Shown: piece by piece, positions 45,342 to 55,814 of the stretch
How the letters are laid out: each line of letters begins with the position of its first letter
Position numbering within the stretch: the stretch's first letter is position 1
Origin: Diphasiastrum complanatum
Lineage: Eukaryota; Streptophyta; Lycopodiopsida; Lycopodiales; Lycopodiaceae
Length of the DNA stretch: 64,000 nucleotides
Assembly (NCBI GenBank): GCA_029204225.1
Contig: CM055096.1
Coordinates: 69,525,444-69,589,443 of the forward strand
Direction of reading: 5' to 3'
Position numbers and translations under genes: made by a program
The notes under the pieces: generated by a model
What the model was told of the DNA's origin: nothing
What the model saw: the letters and a program-made list of their open reading frames with translations, nothing else
Database searches by the model: none

Positions 45342-48300
45342 GTCTTCAATGTATGTCCACTTGTCCAGAGTGATTTTCAACCAAAGCTAAGAAATTCTTG
45401 AAATGCAGAAAACTTCAGATTTCTCTTTCATGATAGATCCATGTAAAACAAGATTAACTTGCTGCTCAATCTGCTGGTCTGGGGTAGATGAGGCTGTTAG
45501 AGTTGACGTTCACATTGTTACTATTGATGTTGTTGTCTAGGATTAATTGGGATTATTGGGCCATGCCTATGTACTGACACTAGGGGCCTCTACCTGTATT
45601 TAGTGAAGTCAAGTTAGACTTTAGTTAGACTCAAGTTCGAGATTTTAGTGCTTGATTTGGAGTACAGGTTTTGCTATAGATAGGTGTTGGGTGCTTTTAG
45701 CAGATTTAGAGACATCATTTAGGAAATTGCTCTAAAGCTGCTTTTTAATTATTGGCATAGAGACTTGATGCCAAAGTCTATAAGTATGTATTGTCCCTTA
45801 GTCCATTAGCTATGGGACATAGTTGGAGTACATCTCATCATTATGCTTCATCATTGTTGTTTGTGTCCTCTTTCATGTGTATGGGTATTGTCTAACAACA
45901 ATAGGAAGCTTGTCTTGGGTTACTTGTATGAGTGGGTTGGGTTCTAACATGGTATCAGAACTTTGGTTCAAGATTCGAAAGAACGAGATACTCAATGAAC
46001 TCAATGAACGGGATCAATCATCATATGCAAATTGATTCGACCATCTTTGAGGTCTGGAGGTGGTGCCCTTGCCCCTAGCCAACTGTCAATTTCAATTTTC
46101 ATCTACAAGGGTGGCAGCCTTGTGGAAGGAGATACAAGGAGTAGAGCTATGCTGCATGAGGAGACTATGAAGTCTACCTCAGTTCTTAAAGGTGTAGATT
46201 GCTATTGTTCACTGCAGGATTACTGATCAGAATGCTAAGTTCATGTAGAAGGATTGCTAAATTACTGCAGCTCAGATTTTTGAAAATTTCAGGATTAAGC
46301 TGCTGCAAATTTGCTACTATTTTTGAAGGTACTGATCGCTAAAGATCAGGCTACTGGGATGCTGTTGGAGATCATTCATTGTTGAACTGAAGTGTTGCAA
46401 CTAGCGAATGGTATTGATCGAATCCTTGCTCATTGTTGGAAGTTCAAACTGTTGATCTTGGCCAAATATTTCTTGTTTTTTTGATATACTATGTTTTACC
46501 ACAACCTTGAAGTATGAGGGAGGTCCTGGGTTCGAATCCTAGATTGTCCATCCATATTATGATTTATGGATTTCTAACAAGAAAAACTTACTCTCAGTAT
46601 CAGCTATTACGAAGCAACACATGATGGTGCAGTTTGATGAAGAGCGGTGCCTCATCAAGAGGAAAGACGATGAAGTAGTAGCTGAAGGCATACTTGCAGG
46701 AAGATTGTACAAACTTCAAGCTCAGGTGGTGGATCATCATGCAAGTGTTGCAGATATTGGATCGGTGAGTAGGTTATGGCACGAAAGGTTTGGGCATCTG
46801 AATTACAAAAATCTACAAGTCTTGAGGAAATACAACATAGTTACAGGTTTACCTCAAGTTGTTTCTGATCACACGGTTTGTAAAGGCCACATGTGTCTTA
46901 GGCAAGCATCATATGAAGAAATTTTCACCGAAAATTGTTCTAGAACTTGTTCATACAGATTTGTGTGCTCCTATGAGAACTCAGTCTTATGGGGGAGCAA
47001 GTTACTTCATGGTGTTTGTGGATGATTATTCTAGGAAGACGTGGATCTATCTTCTCAAGAATAAGGGTGAAGTGTTCAAGTATTTCACATGGTTTAAGAC
47101 ACATGTGGAGAAAAAATAGATAGACAAATCAAGATACTCCGCCCGGACAAAGGGGGAGAGTATATTTCTATGAAATTTCAGGTGTTTTGCAAGAATCATG
47201 GTATAAAGAGACAATTTGCAAACATGGACATGCCTCAACAAAATGGAGTTGCAGAAAGAAAGAACAGGTCTATAGTGGAAACTGCGAGGAGTATGCTCAA
47301 GAGTAAAAATCTTCCAAATATGTTTTGGGGTGAAGCAATTAAGACGACGGTTTATCTTTTGAATCAAAGTCCTACAAAGGTTGTAGAGAATCGAACTCCA
47401 GAGGAAGCTTCACCGGTCGGAAACCAGATGTAAGTCATTTGAGAGTGTTTGGTAGTATTGCTTATGCTCACATACCTAAGGATTGCAGGAGCAAATTGGA
47501 CTAAGGCGACCAAGTGTTTATTCCTTGGATATGATAGTCAAGAGAAGGGATACAAGTTGTATGACTTGGAGGATAAGAAAGTCATCGTAAGTAGTAATCT
47601 TTGATGAGGAGGCAACTCATAAAGATACAGAGATACCTTATGATAGGAATCAAGATGGAGGAATCTTTATAGTGTGTGACGAGTTATTACAGGAGCCTGA
47701 ATCGACACATGTATCGCCTATGCCAGTCCAAGTACCTAGAGTGATCTTGGTTGAGAAAGGAAAGAGGAAGGAGAGATCAAGTATATGGGATACTTACTCA
47801 CCTCCTACTTCACCAGGCAGGAAGCATCCTACATCAGCTAGAAGATTGCCTATGAAACTATCAAGGATAGTGACATTATGGAACAGGGAGAGTCGAGTAC
47901 ACATGGGACTAGGAGATCGGCTAGGTCAGGATCGACAAGAATCATCATGAAGAGGAGGTTCGATAGGAGGATCATCATGAAGATGGGAATATATAGTTTG
48001 CATATATGGCCACAATATTGGAAACCAAGGATCCATCTAACAGAGAGGCTGAAAAAGAGGATATTTGGAGGAAAGCTATGGATGAGGAGTACGACTCAAT
48101 CATGAAGAACAAGACTTGGAGACTTGTTCGGTTACCTACAGGTAAAAAGGCCATTTGGATGCAAGTGGGTCTATAGAACTAAGTACAAATCAGATGGTTC
48201 TATAGATAAACTTAAGGCAAGATTGGTGGCAAAAGGTTATGCCCAACAGGATGGGATTGACTATGAAGAAACTTATGCACCGGTTGCTAAGTCTACTACT

Positions 48301-51300
48301 ATGAGGACGGTTTTATCATTGGCAGCTCAATTTGGATGGGATATTCAACAAATGGATGTGAGTGCATTCTTGAATGGATTTCTAGAGGAGGAAGTCTACA
48401 TGGAGTAGCTAGAGGGATACATAGTAGCAGGACATGAAGACAAGGTTGGACAAGGCACTATATGGCATGGTACACGAGGATTGACACATACCTTGAGGAG
48501 CTTGGCTTTCAGAGGAGTAGTTCGGAGCATACACTTTATGTTTTGATCAGGGATGGTCATATTGTAATTGTAGTGATGTACGTTGATGACCTTGTTATAA
48601 CAAGATCAGACCATAGTATGATTCAGGGTATCAACAAAGATCTCTCATCGGAGTTTGACATGAAAGATCTTGGTTCACTACAATATTTTCTTGGGATTGA
48701 GGTATGGAGAGTAGCACAGGGACTATTTATTTCTCAATCTAAGCATGCTCATGAACTTCTTGAAAAGTTCAATATGTCAAAGTGCAAGTCCATTTCTACA
48801 CCATATGATAGTGGATGTAAACTTACTAAATCTGAGGAGGATCAGGATGTAGATGAGACGTTATATAGAAAGCTTGTTGGAAGATTAATCTATCTAACTA
48901 CTACGAGACCAGATATTGCTGATGCTTGGTGAGTATGGTTAGTCAGTTTATGGCTAAGCCTAAGCAGATTCATTGGAGAGCTGCTAAGTGAATACCCAGA
49001 TATATCTAGGGTACAGATCATCACCAAAGAATAGAGGGTCTTTCTTCCTCGCCAAACACCACTTCCCACAGACCTTTAGCTCTCAACAGATTCTTAAGCA
49101 TGCCGATGCCATCCAATCTATCTTCATTGAACAAAGTTCCCAGAGCTTCTGTCTCTTTTGCCATGATCTAGGAACTGTGAAAACACTTAACGAAGTGTCT
49201 AACCTGAAAGGTCTGAGCTGATTCAACAAACCTAGGACTGATCCAGCCATGTATAACTTGCAGAACGAAATGCTTAATGAACAAAGCATAGAGGCTATAC
49301 CAAAGGCTGTAGATCTTGACAAAAGGTTGCAGATTTGCTGAAGTAGAGTGATACCAAGTCAGATCTGAAGCTGATCCTTATGTTGAATGGCTTGACCAAT
49401 TGAGGTGCTGATCCACTGGATATCAAGCTGAAAGTGGGCGCTGCAAAAAGAGAGTGATGCATACACATGCCCTAATCTGCTTGCAGACAATAGGTGCTAG
49501 AAGATGTAGTATTACCGGAGCGATCTTGTTCCAAGCAAAAGGCTGAAAACAGGACTATACTCCGCACAAATTTTCCACAAAGTGCTGAAATTCTGCAACA
49601 AAATCTGATTTGCAGATCTGAAAAACCTCCTGAACATTGGGCTTTAGTAAAACAGGATTTCTTGCGAAGTAGATGCACAGATCTGAAATGGGTTTTACAA
49701 ACTTTTTCTAAATGGTCATGAAAAGTGGGTACTGAAAAATCAGGTTTTAAGAAAAATTGTGCACTGAAAATTCAGGCTTACTGTGAATGTAGGTGCTGAT
49801 AGATCTAGGGTTTCCAAAGGAAATATCATCTTTGATATCTGAACATCATTCTAAAAACTTGTTAAATAACCGAACCTTGTTGATTCTCATAATCATCTGT
49901 TGTACATGAGAGAAGGGATTTCTGAAAAATGTCAATGGATTTCACGTCAACCTTTTTAGTCCGAAGCTTAACACTTGGCAAATCCGATTCAATCAATTGA
50001 ATTTGTTGTACTTGATAGACAGTCTCTCTTTCAAAACACTGTACAGTGGCAGACTCATGAAATTCTAGTTTTGTAAAAATTCGAACAAAGATATAAAAAC
50101 TTCAACTAGAAGTTGTCCAAAGAAAATTAAAAAAACGTATGGAGATGGTAATGAAGTTCTATATAGAGTATACAATGATACTTTATTGTGCTATTCATAC
50201 TGCTATATTATATGTTCGCTTACGTATTCTGAAGGGATGCTATGTTATGAGTATTTGAGATTGAACCTACCTCGCTAAAACTTCACTGTGCTTCGTGCTT
50301 TTGAAAGGTTCATTAAAGATTCTAGCTGTTTCTGGTTCTTTCAATTTGAGGATTGGACTATGTTTAATTTTCAGCACAAATTTGCTGGGTAATTTGCTCA
50401 ATGTCATCAGCTGGAGCTGACAGGCCAACTGCAAATGCTCTCCTCGATTGTCACAACTTTGGCGGTGCCCAATCCTTCTCTGCAGGCCATCACACCTGGT
50501 AGGGTGGTTCAAGCTTTTTACATATTTACTTTGTGGTCAAGGGGCTGTTTTCTGGGCTTACAAGTCATCAGTGAATGTTCCAGGCATCCTTTCAATTTCG
50601 TTTAGATCTGTCTGGAAACTCTGTATTCTTTCTCTTACTAAGTGTGGCTTCTACAGGCGGGGGAAATGGTGGAGCAGCGCCTGTCCCCCTAATTGCTTTG
50701 GCAACTCAAGGAGGAATTATTGAGTTAATGGATCCAGCAGCCAATGCAGTTACATCAAACTTTTCTCTACATAATAATAATGTGGTTCGTGGTGTGCGTT
50801 GGCTTGGAAACTCACGCCTTGTGTCCTTCTCTTATACTGAGGTCATCATCTAGTACTGTAGTGGACTTTTCTTACATTGGAATGTCCTCTTGAATTTTCT
50901 AAGATAGTAAAGTACTTCTTTCAGTATGATTTCAAACGAAATGAATCACTTCACAAGCTTTTGCTGTATAAAATACTGATACTACTGTGTGACAATAAAC
51001 TTTTCTAGTCTTTTCTCACAGCTGGTTGCACACTTTACCTTAGTTATATTTTCCACTTTCAAAAGGTGGAGCATCATGATATCTGAATGCTAATTGACAA
51101 CAAATATCCTTCAAAATAAGCTTTTATATGGTTGATGAAAAAATGCTGTCTGCTGTAGACTTATATATTTCTATTTTCCATGGTAGGCTGTCCTATTCTG
51201 CAAAGGATGCCATGTTTTGGGATTGGATTGGTGTTTTTAACTTTGGCTAATATTCTAGGCAGAAAATTTTGTGTCATATGAAATACAAAGAAATTGAAAG

Positions 51301-54300
51301 TCTATCTTTATTTTAAGATATTTGTGTAATTGTCTTGAAGCCCTTTTAGCATGAGAATGCTATTTTCTGGATTATACCAATGAAACAGTAGGGATTTGTG
51401 TTATCATATACAACATTTGCAAAACTAGCCATTGAAGTGCAGGGCATGCTATGAATGGCAGTGCAAGCCGGCTGCATGTATTTGATCTTTGTCTTGCTCA
51501 GGAGGAAATTTCAATCACATCCATGAGAATGCATGGAATGTGCTTAGCACTAGATGTAGCTTCCAACTCATGTCTGTGGCAGTCCAAATTGAAGCACAAA
51601 ACTCATGGCATGGATAGATAGAAAACACATCCGGCTTTCATTGGAGCATGAGGATGAAACACAACATGCATGCATATTTGGTAAACTTGAGAGAAGAGCA
51701 CAACAGCGTCTTGTTGAAAATTTGTGTAAGTAGTTGCAATATATAACACATCTGAGCCGTGAAATCTAGAGAGAAAATGCTCAATCCATGGACTTTTGGA
51801 GAAACATATGCGAGGCAAAAAATACTTCAAAAAATACTGTGCTGGAGATCTGAAGATTGCACAAAGAGCTTATGTAATATGTTAGTAGTTCTCCATGCTT
51901 CTTGATCAGCATATATGCTACAACTTTAATCACGTTACACTTTCCAAAAGCTTCAGCACCAACAGAATTTTCAGCAAAAAGATTTCTATTACAACATGTT
52001 TATTGATCACAACCAATAGCTCTAAATAAGTAGGATGTCTCACTTTGGTAGTTGCTAAGCAGGTAAAAGGCAAGGGAGGAGGATTTATAAATAGACTTGT
52101 GCTGACCTGTGTCAGAAGTGGACAGAGCAAGTTAATTCGCATGCTTCAAAAGCCTGAGCGAGCTCCAATGCGGGCTCTTCGCACATCTCCATCTGGAAGG
52201 TGAAATTTCAGGACCAGTAACTTATGAGCTGGTTGTGCTTTGCTTTGGATTGTGAACCTTTGATGATTGAACTTGTGTTCTTGAAGTGACCAAAAAGACC
52301 ACTAGAAAACATGGGTAGGTGTGCGCCAGTTCCATGGTTGATAATGGCTGAGAATATATTAACAAAAGCCTATGAATTCAATTAAAAATTATGTTTGCCA
52401 TAGAGAAATTTAGGTGTGATACTTAGCTTTTTTTCATGTAAATGAGTTTGTTATGTAAATGAGTAGTGTACTGCAGGATCTTGTTGTGGAATCTTTCTTT
52501 AAACTGGACAAGACATACTATAATGTCATGGTGATATTCAATCAGGTACATGCTTATATTGTTTAGAGAAGCTCCTGCAGAGGTTTGGGCTATGACAAGG
52601 ACTCCTCAGATGGTTAGTGCATCTGTCACCAATAAGAAAGAGTGTTTCAGTAGAGGTGGTGTGATTTTTTCCTTCTGAGCAGCTTCAAGCATTGTCACGT
52701 GCTGAGCATATTTTTGTTCTGGTGAACTTTTAAGCACCCTGAAACTGTGGAAGTGCTTGAATTGGGCAAATGTTAATACTGAAGTTCCAACTGACTAATT
52801 TGCAGCTTCGCTCTTTGGCTTTACCGTTTACTGTCATGGAATGGGCACTACCACCGGCACCGAGGACTTCTGCATCTTCTCAATCCATTGCATCTCGCCG
52901 TTCATCTCTTGCATATCGCGAGCGTCCTACAATTGCTTCTACAGTTGCTGCAGCTAATGCCCCACAAGTTTCTAGTGCACCAGTTGATTCAAGTTAAAGG
53001 GCTCTGCCATTTTTTTTTTACTTTGTGAAGCTGCGTTTCTACCAATATTTTTTTCTTTGCTTTTAATATTTTGTATGGTCATTGCAATTTACTGGTTTTA
53101 TTTATTTATATCTTATCACTTGTTGATCTCAATCAACTGACAAAGGATTAAGAATATGTAAACAATAAGGTGTTTTATAGTCTGTCAACTCTCAAGTAGA
53201 TAGCTATGGTTCAGAAACAATGACAAAAGAAATCTTTTATCACCGATGATTTGGGGACAAGGTTAAACTGAGGCCATTTTCCCATGTCTCATGAGTTAAA
53301 AATCATTAAGGCTTGGTAGCTGTTACCAGCAAATCCAGAAAGATGTAATAGATGGTGTAGCTGTTCACCAGACAAATCCATAAGCCAGTAAGCAAGAGGT
53401 AATAGATGGTGTAGCTGTTCACCAGACAAATCCATAAGCCAGTAAGCAAGAGGTGGAAAAGCTGCTTGGTTTTTTCCACTTTGAAGGGGTTGCATATAAG
53501 GTGTTATTCACATGTGTGATTGTCTCTGGTAGCAACTTTTAGGGGGTCCTGATACTGTTTGGCAGGTGTCTAGGAGGCTGGTTGGGATCTGAGCAATCGG
53601 CCCATTTGTTGGTCTTGATATGGATGTTGTCATCACCTTTTGGTAAATGATGAAGAGTCAATCTCAGAATAGACCATACCAATACATGATGATGATGATG
53701 TTGGTCGATGAGAAATAACTACTGCTGCCAATCCTTTTCTCTCTTAGAGGAGTAGATCGTAGTTATTCAGTATTTGACCTGAGCTGAATATGAAAATACA
53801 TATAGAGGTAGAATACAAAAGTCCTATAGGTACCTATGACTGTTTTATCATTAGATTATGCTGCAAGGTAATGTGTTAACTGTGCAAGATATAGTGCTGA
53901 CGCCCCTCTGAGAGACTCATGAGTGTTCCAAGAATCTTGCTCATGCAGAAGTTGGGAGGGAGAGAGGGCAATCCATGGGCTCCTTCACTTTCCAAGAAGA
54001 GTGACCAAGTGGAAAATGGATTCCTGTTGCAAAGGAGTCATGGCAAACTCAACCAAGATAATGTGTTTGGTACAATCAGGTTATCACAAATCGTCCATGA
54101 TAACACAAGTACTTGGAGGCAGAAACGATGGGCCCAATTAGATATCAAAGTCCCAATGCTCTGTATCTCTAATGGATGAAGGAAGACCAACCCTTCCCTG
54201 GGTGACTCGTAGCTAGCTGCTTGCCTTATGCTAAAGATGGTTCCCATGTGAGACACACGTTCCTATGTGTAAGGGCGAAACCACTCATGTTCTCCATATT

Positions 54301-55814
54301 CCCCAAAGGAACATGGCTTCACGTAAGAAGTATAGTGGAGCTGTTTGAGCAAATGCTTGTCTACTTGTCTTAAGTGAGAGAGAGAACTCCAGACGTGAAC
54401 CATAGTGGTTGAGGACAACTGTCACCTGCTGTCCCTGCATTTCAAAGTATCGATGATAAGAGAGTAGCAAGAAGAGCGTGACTAGCCTGCGTCAGTGTCA
54501 CAAAGTTTATGTAGTCTGCTAGAGTGTGACCAGCCTGAACATAATTGCCTCTATCTTTATCAGAGGAACAATGAGTTCAACTACTATGGATTGGTGTATT
54601 GATGATTTTCCATGAACTATTCTTGATAGCATGGATATTTAGAGTCTTGAAAGACACGAGCAATTCAAATTTGTGAGCCCAGTAGACTGAATATCGACTG
54701 AATACATTGCCGAGGGTATTACCAATGTATCAAAGACTGTAACCTTTAAGGCGCATATTGGAAATGCAGCTAGAAGTATCGCCTCTATAATGATATGAGG
54801 GAGGAATGTCCTTTCCCTAGCCTTTTCATAGCTTTTGCTCTTATACTAAATGGACTCGAGAATTGTATTCCCAAACAGAGAAAGAGAGCTTCATAATGTC
54901 TTTCGAGTACTAGAAGGTACACAAGACTATGAGTACATCTCTTACAGAAAACCTGCAAAGAAATTTGATACTAAATCTAGCTAGGAAAAGTATCTCTACC
55001 TAGTGTGAAAAGTAATAAGAGATCTCACAATATGAACCAACTATCTAGATATGTATCAAGACTGTCACGATGATAACATCAAGTAGAGTCCTGAGATAGT
55101 TGTTTGTTAAATGTCATGATGATGAATTGTGATGATGATGATGATGATGCCCGCCGTAGGATGACTTGGGCATACGTGTATTTGTGGAGCAGTATGACTC
55201 TCACGGTTGCGGTTTTAGAGGCTGATGATGCTGTCAATGGTCTCTGTTTTTTGAGGGGAAGTCATCCATAGACTCAAAGCCTGTATTTGTACGAGGACGA
55301 CGCTTGGAATATGTTTTTGTTAATTGCTTTTCAGCATAGTGCTCACCCTTGCTTGCAAGAGAACCCGCACTTTAGAATGTGATAATTCTCGTTGGAGGGG
55401 TTTCTGCACAAGAGTCACGTGCAATCAAGTGCGAAACATTTTGATAGAGGATGTCTCTTTCTAACATTATGCTAACCAGTTGATTATCTAATGACTGTCT
55501 CTCTTTCTTATAGCATTGTAAACATGTGGAAAATACTGTTATATCTTGTTTTCTACCATTATATCTCCAAAACTTGGAGTTACCTAGATTTAGCACAATT
55601 TCTCTTTAAGCTATCTATGAAAGGTAACTCTCATGCAGTGAGTACCAAGCTCCATAAGCTTTTCTGTTAGTGTATATTTGTCTTGTCCATTTCCTGACGT
55701 TTACTCTTCCTTTGCAGCTGTTCAGGAAGAATCAACTGAAAGTTTTGCTTTCGCATTGGTGAATGGATCTTTAGGGGTGTTTGAACTACGAGGAAAAAGA
55801 GTTCGTGATTTCAA
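33892..55814 (+). CDS. WDR11: WDR11-like WD40 protein, exons 1-8 (3' end outside window)
   Basis: Eight exons join in frame: 33892-34868, 42082-42616, 50411-50498, 50657-50841, 52063-52199, 52546-52612, 52806-52992 and 55718-55814, in all 757 codons plus 2 nt. Every junction has GT...AG and compatible phase. The product matches the N-terminal half or more of plant WDR11-type proteins (family length about 1,200-1,350 residues), with WD40 blades of the first propeller in exon 1 and characteristic segments [39 protein letters not shown] and [16 protein letters not shown]. In animals WDR11 acts in a complex with FAM91A1 at the trans-Golgi for vesicle tethering; the plant role is less defined. Introns 1, 2 and 8 exceed 7 kb and carry retroelements. 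No exon after 55814 was found, so the gene continues beyond 64 kb or is truncated. Confidence 0.88.
34869..35389. other. intron 1, left part
   Basis: Non-coding. It contains a 35-37 bp direct duplication at about 35217-35290 (GTAAGTGTAACCATTGAGCA twice) and no gene. Confidence 0.6.
35757..36220 (+). repeat. GGCGCC-rich repeated leader of element F
   Basis: The phrase TTTGCAGGAGGGCGCC and variants recur about six times. The block CAGCACCTTTGCCGATT...GTGAAGATCCG recurs 310 bp apart (35808 and 36119), an internal duplication. Confidence 0.65.
36464..37500 (+). pseudogene. element F gag and integrase relics
   Basis: Gag begins at ATG 36464 ([16 protein letters not shown], then [18 protein letters not shown]) and soon meets a stop. 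36621-36938 is open with [19 protein letters not shown], the usual second Gag motif. Sequence after 36940 holds scrambled integrase-like codons (HMPHQNG). No catalytic domain is intact. Confidence 0.7.
37949..38390. other. non-coding, possible gypsy LTR or leader
   Basis: It contains a poly-G run near 38024 and no open frame of interest. It precedes the gag at 38391 and may be its LTR or leader, but no PBS was found. Confidence 0.35.
38391..39060 (+). pseudogene. Ty3/gypsy gag fragment in intron 1
   Basis: The reading starts at ATG 38391 ([18 protein letters not shown]) with a short coiled coil ([20 protein letters not shown]). A TGA stops it near 38543. The capsid-like Retrotrans_gag domain follows, with a frameshift near 38730 ([52 protein letters not shown]). 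It ends with a stop at 39058. Confidence 0.8.
39209..39460 (+). pseudogene. gypsy RNase H-integrase junction fragment
   Basis: The segment reads [13 protein letters not shown], then [19 protein letters not shown]. This is the pattern found between RNase H and the integrase zinc finger of Ty3/gypsy Pol. It follows the gag after only about 150 bp, so protease and RT were deleted. It decays after 39403. Confidence 0.6.
39560..39720 (-). pseudogene. copia gag zinc-knuckle fragment
   Basis: The minus strand encodes [21 protein letters not shown], a CX2CX4HX4C knuckle with the last Cys changed to Ser, flanked by Lys-rich sequence as in copia Gag. It is a small relic without neighbours of the same strand. 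Confidence 0.65.
39721..40194. other. unassigned intron 1 sequence
   Basis: No domain recognised. A minus-strand frame (39872-40069) is short and unremarkable. Confidence 0.4.
40195..41046 (-). mobile_element. copia element G', internally deleted, minus strand
   Basis: On the minus strand: a 5' LTR piece (about 41046-40928, ending TTTTCTAACA), PBS TGGTATCAAAAC (40927-40916), about 400 bp non-coding interior, PPT-like ATAGGAAGTGAA, and a 3' LTR (40515 to about 40195, starting TGTTAGAGTTAATG). Both LTR pieces match the plus-strand LTR at 45495-45949. No coding domain remains. Confidence 0.75.
41047..42081. other. intron 1, right part
   Basis: No transposon domain recognised; this may be original intron. 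It ends in a pyrimidine-poor acceptor (GAGCTGCAG) at 42081. Confidence 0.5.
42082..42616 (+). CDS. WDR11: WDR11-like exon 2
   Basis: Begins with the last base of a split codon and ends in phase 0 at CAG before GTTCAC. Encodes residues up to 504, including [35 protein letters not shown] and the family segment [18 protein letters not shown]. The frame continues a few codons into the intron without meaning. Confidence 0.88.
42617..43889. other. intron 2, left part
   Basis: No recognisable element. The minus-strand frame at 43128-43490 lacks family resemblance. Confidence 0.5.
43890..44438 (+). pseudogene. gypsy gag C-terminus with two zinc knuckles
   Basis: The open stretch 43944-44438 carries [13 protein letters not shown], then [13 protein letters not shown], where the fourth ligand of the second knuckle is Tyr. 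A Pro/Gln-rich part precedes ([10 protein letters not shown]). This double knuckle is typical of some plant gypsy Gag proteins. Preceding coding (43880-43960) is in another frame. It ends at a TAG. Confidence 0.7.
44540..45400 (-). pseudogene. copia element H integrase-RT-RNase H relic
   Basis: The minus strand, from right to left, holds integrase core remnants ([12 protein letters not shown] near 45200), then, after a deletion, RT ([13 protein letters not shown] near 45000, with Ala in place of the usual Val of YVDD). The RNase H-side segment ([19 protein letters not shown], near 44740) follows in another frame. A poly-C/CA microsatellite lies inside the integrase part. Confidence 0.75.
45273..45339. 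repeat. poly-C and (CA)n microsatellite
   Basis: 24 C residues followed by a CA run of about 43 bp. The apparent ORFs over this tract (Cys/Val, Gly or Pro/Thr-His runs) are artefacts. Confidence 0.97.
45495..45949 (+). repeat. copia element G 5' LTR (455 bp)
   Basis: Bounded by TGTTAGAGTTGACG and GGTTCTAACA, giving an inverted end pair TGTTAGA/TCTAACA. It is followed directly by a PBS. It is the opposite-strand relative of the pieces in intron 1. Confidence 0.88.
45950..45961 (+). other. copia PBS
   Basis: TGGTATCAGAAC, one base off the usual TGGTATCAGAGC. Confidence 0.8.
45962..46559 (+). other. leader of element G
   Basis: Non-coding, with TACTGATCGCTAAAGATCAG-like repeats. It ends at a B-box-like sequence before pol. 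Confidence 0.5.
46524..46546 (+). other. tRNA T-arm-like / Pol III B-box-like sequence
   Basis: GGTTCGAATCC at 46529-46539 is a perfect B box, and CTGGG/CCTAG can form a five-pair T stem. No matching A box, D arm or acceptor partner is visible upstream, so it is not a complete tRNA gene. It may be the remnant of a tRNA or SINE. Confidence 0.35.
46560..49010 (+). pseudogene. copia element G pol, gag-protease deleted
   Basis: Starts within GAG-pre-integrase ([29 protein letters not shown]). The integrase is split between frames: [19 protein letters not shown] near 47020, then a TAG at about 47117, and [20 protein letters not shown] near 47240. A long Glu/Arg-rich linker with frameshifts follows. 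RT is at 48124-48408 ([20 protein letters not shown]) and 48462-48932 ([32 protein letters not shown]). RNase H decays after 48950. No 3' LTR was found. Confidence 0.85.
49011..50410. other. intron 2, right part
   Basis: 49340-49800 is rich in recurring GTGCTGA, CTGAAA and GATCTG words reminiscent of retroelement leaders, but has no PBS or coding domain. The remainder is plain intron ending CATCAG at 50410. Confidence 0.45.
50411..50498 (+). CDS. WDR11: WDR11-like exon 3
   Basis: 88 bp, starting in phase 0 and ending after one base of a codon (donor GTAGGG). Encodes [20 protein letters not shown], a conserved helical stretch in plant WDR11-like proteins. Confidence 0.85.
50657..50841 (+). 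CDS. WDR11: WDR11-like exon 4
   Basis: 185 bp with acceptor CTACAG and donor GTCATC (non-consensus but in phase). Encodes [18 protein letters not shown] and [20 protein letters not shown], a WD40 blade. Confidence 0.87.
50842..52062. other. intron 4
   Basis: 1,221 bp of AT-rich intron with no transposon domain recognised. Confidence 0.6.
52063..52199 (+). CDS. WDR11: WDR11-like exon 5
   Basis: 137 bp ending in phase 2 at AG before GTGAAA. Encodes [16 protein letters not shown] and [17 protein letters not shown], both highly conserved. Confidence 0.88.
52546..52612 (+). CDS. WDR11: WDR11-like exon 6
   Basis: 67 bp, completing the Arg codon split with exon 5. Encodes [20 protein letters not shown]. 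Donor GTTAGT. Confidence 0.87.
52806..52992 (+). CDS. WDR11: WDR11-like exon 7
   Basis: 187 bp, acceptor TTTGCAG. Encodes [19 protein letters not shown] and then a Ser/Ala/Arg-rich loop that is variable in the family. The phase 1 end at 52992 (donor GTTAAA) is chosen because it joins exon 8 in frame. Reading on gives a stop after two codons. Confidence 0.8.
53345..53452. repeat. 54-bp tandem duplication in intron 7
   Basis: Two identical copies, 53345-53398 and 53399-53452, starting GTAATAGATGGTGTAGCTG. Confidence 0.95.
53453..55717. other. intron 7, remainder
   Basis: 2.3 kb without a recognised gene or element domain, including GAT/ATG trinucleotide runs near 53690 and 55130-55150. The frames near 53.9-54.5 kb have no family resemblance. 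Confidence 0.5.
55718..55814 (+). CDS. WDR11: WDR11-like exon 8
   Basis: 97 bp with acceptor TTTGCAG and consensus donor GTAAGA. Encodes [19 protein letters not shown] and [12 protein letters not shown], ending in phase 2. This is the last exon I can place. Confidence 0.87.

Noticed and set aside
45101-45401. Overlapping frames encoding Cys/Val, Gly, Pro or Thr/His runs
   Set aside because: They are translations of the poly-C/CA microsatellite and flanking copia integrase, not a protein.
46524-46546. Complete tRNA gene
   Set aside because: Only a T-arm/B box is present; no A box, D arm, anticodon arm or acceptor pairing could be found upstream.
53919-54256. Overlapping frames in intron 7
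   Set aside because: Three overlapping frames on both strands without family resemblance; no coding signal that distinguishes one.
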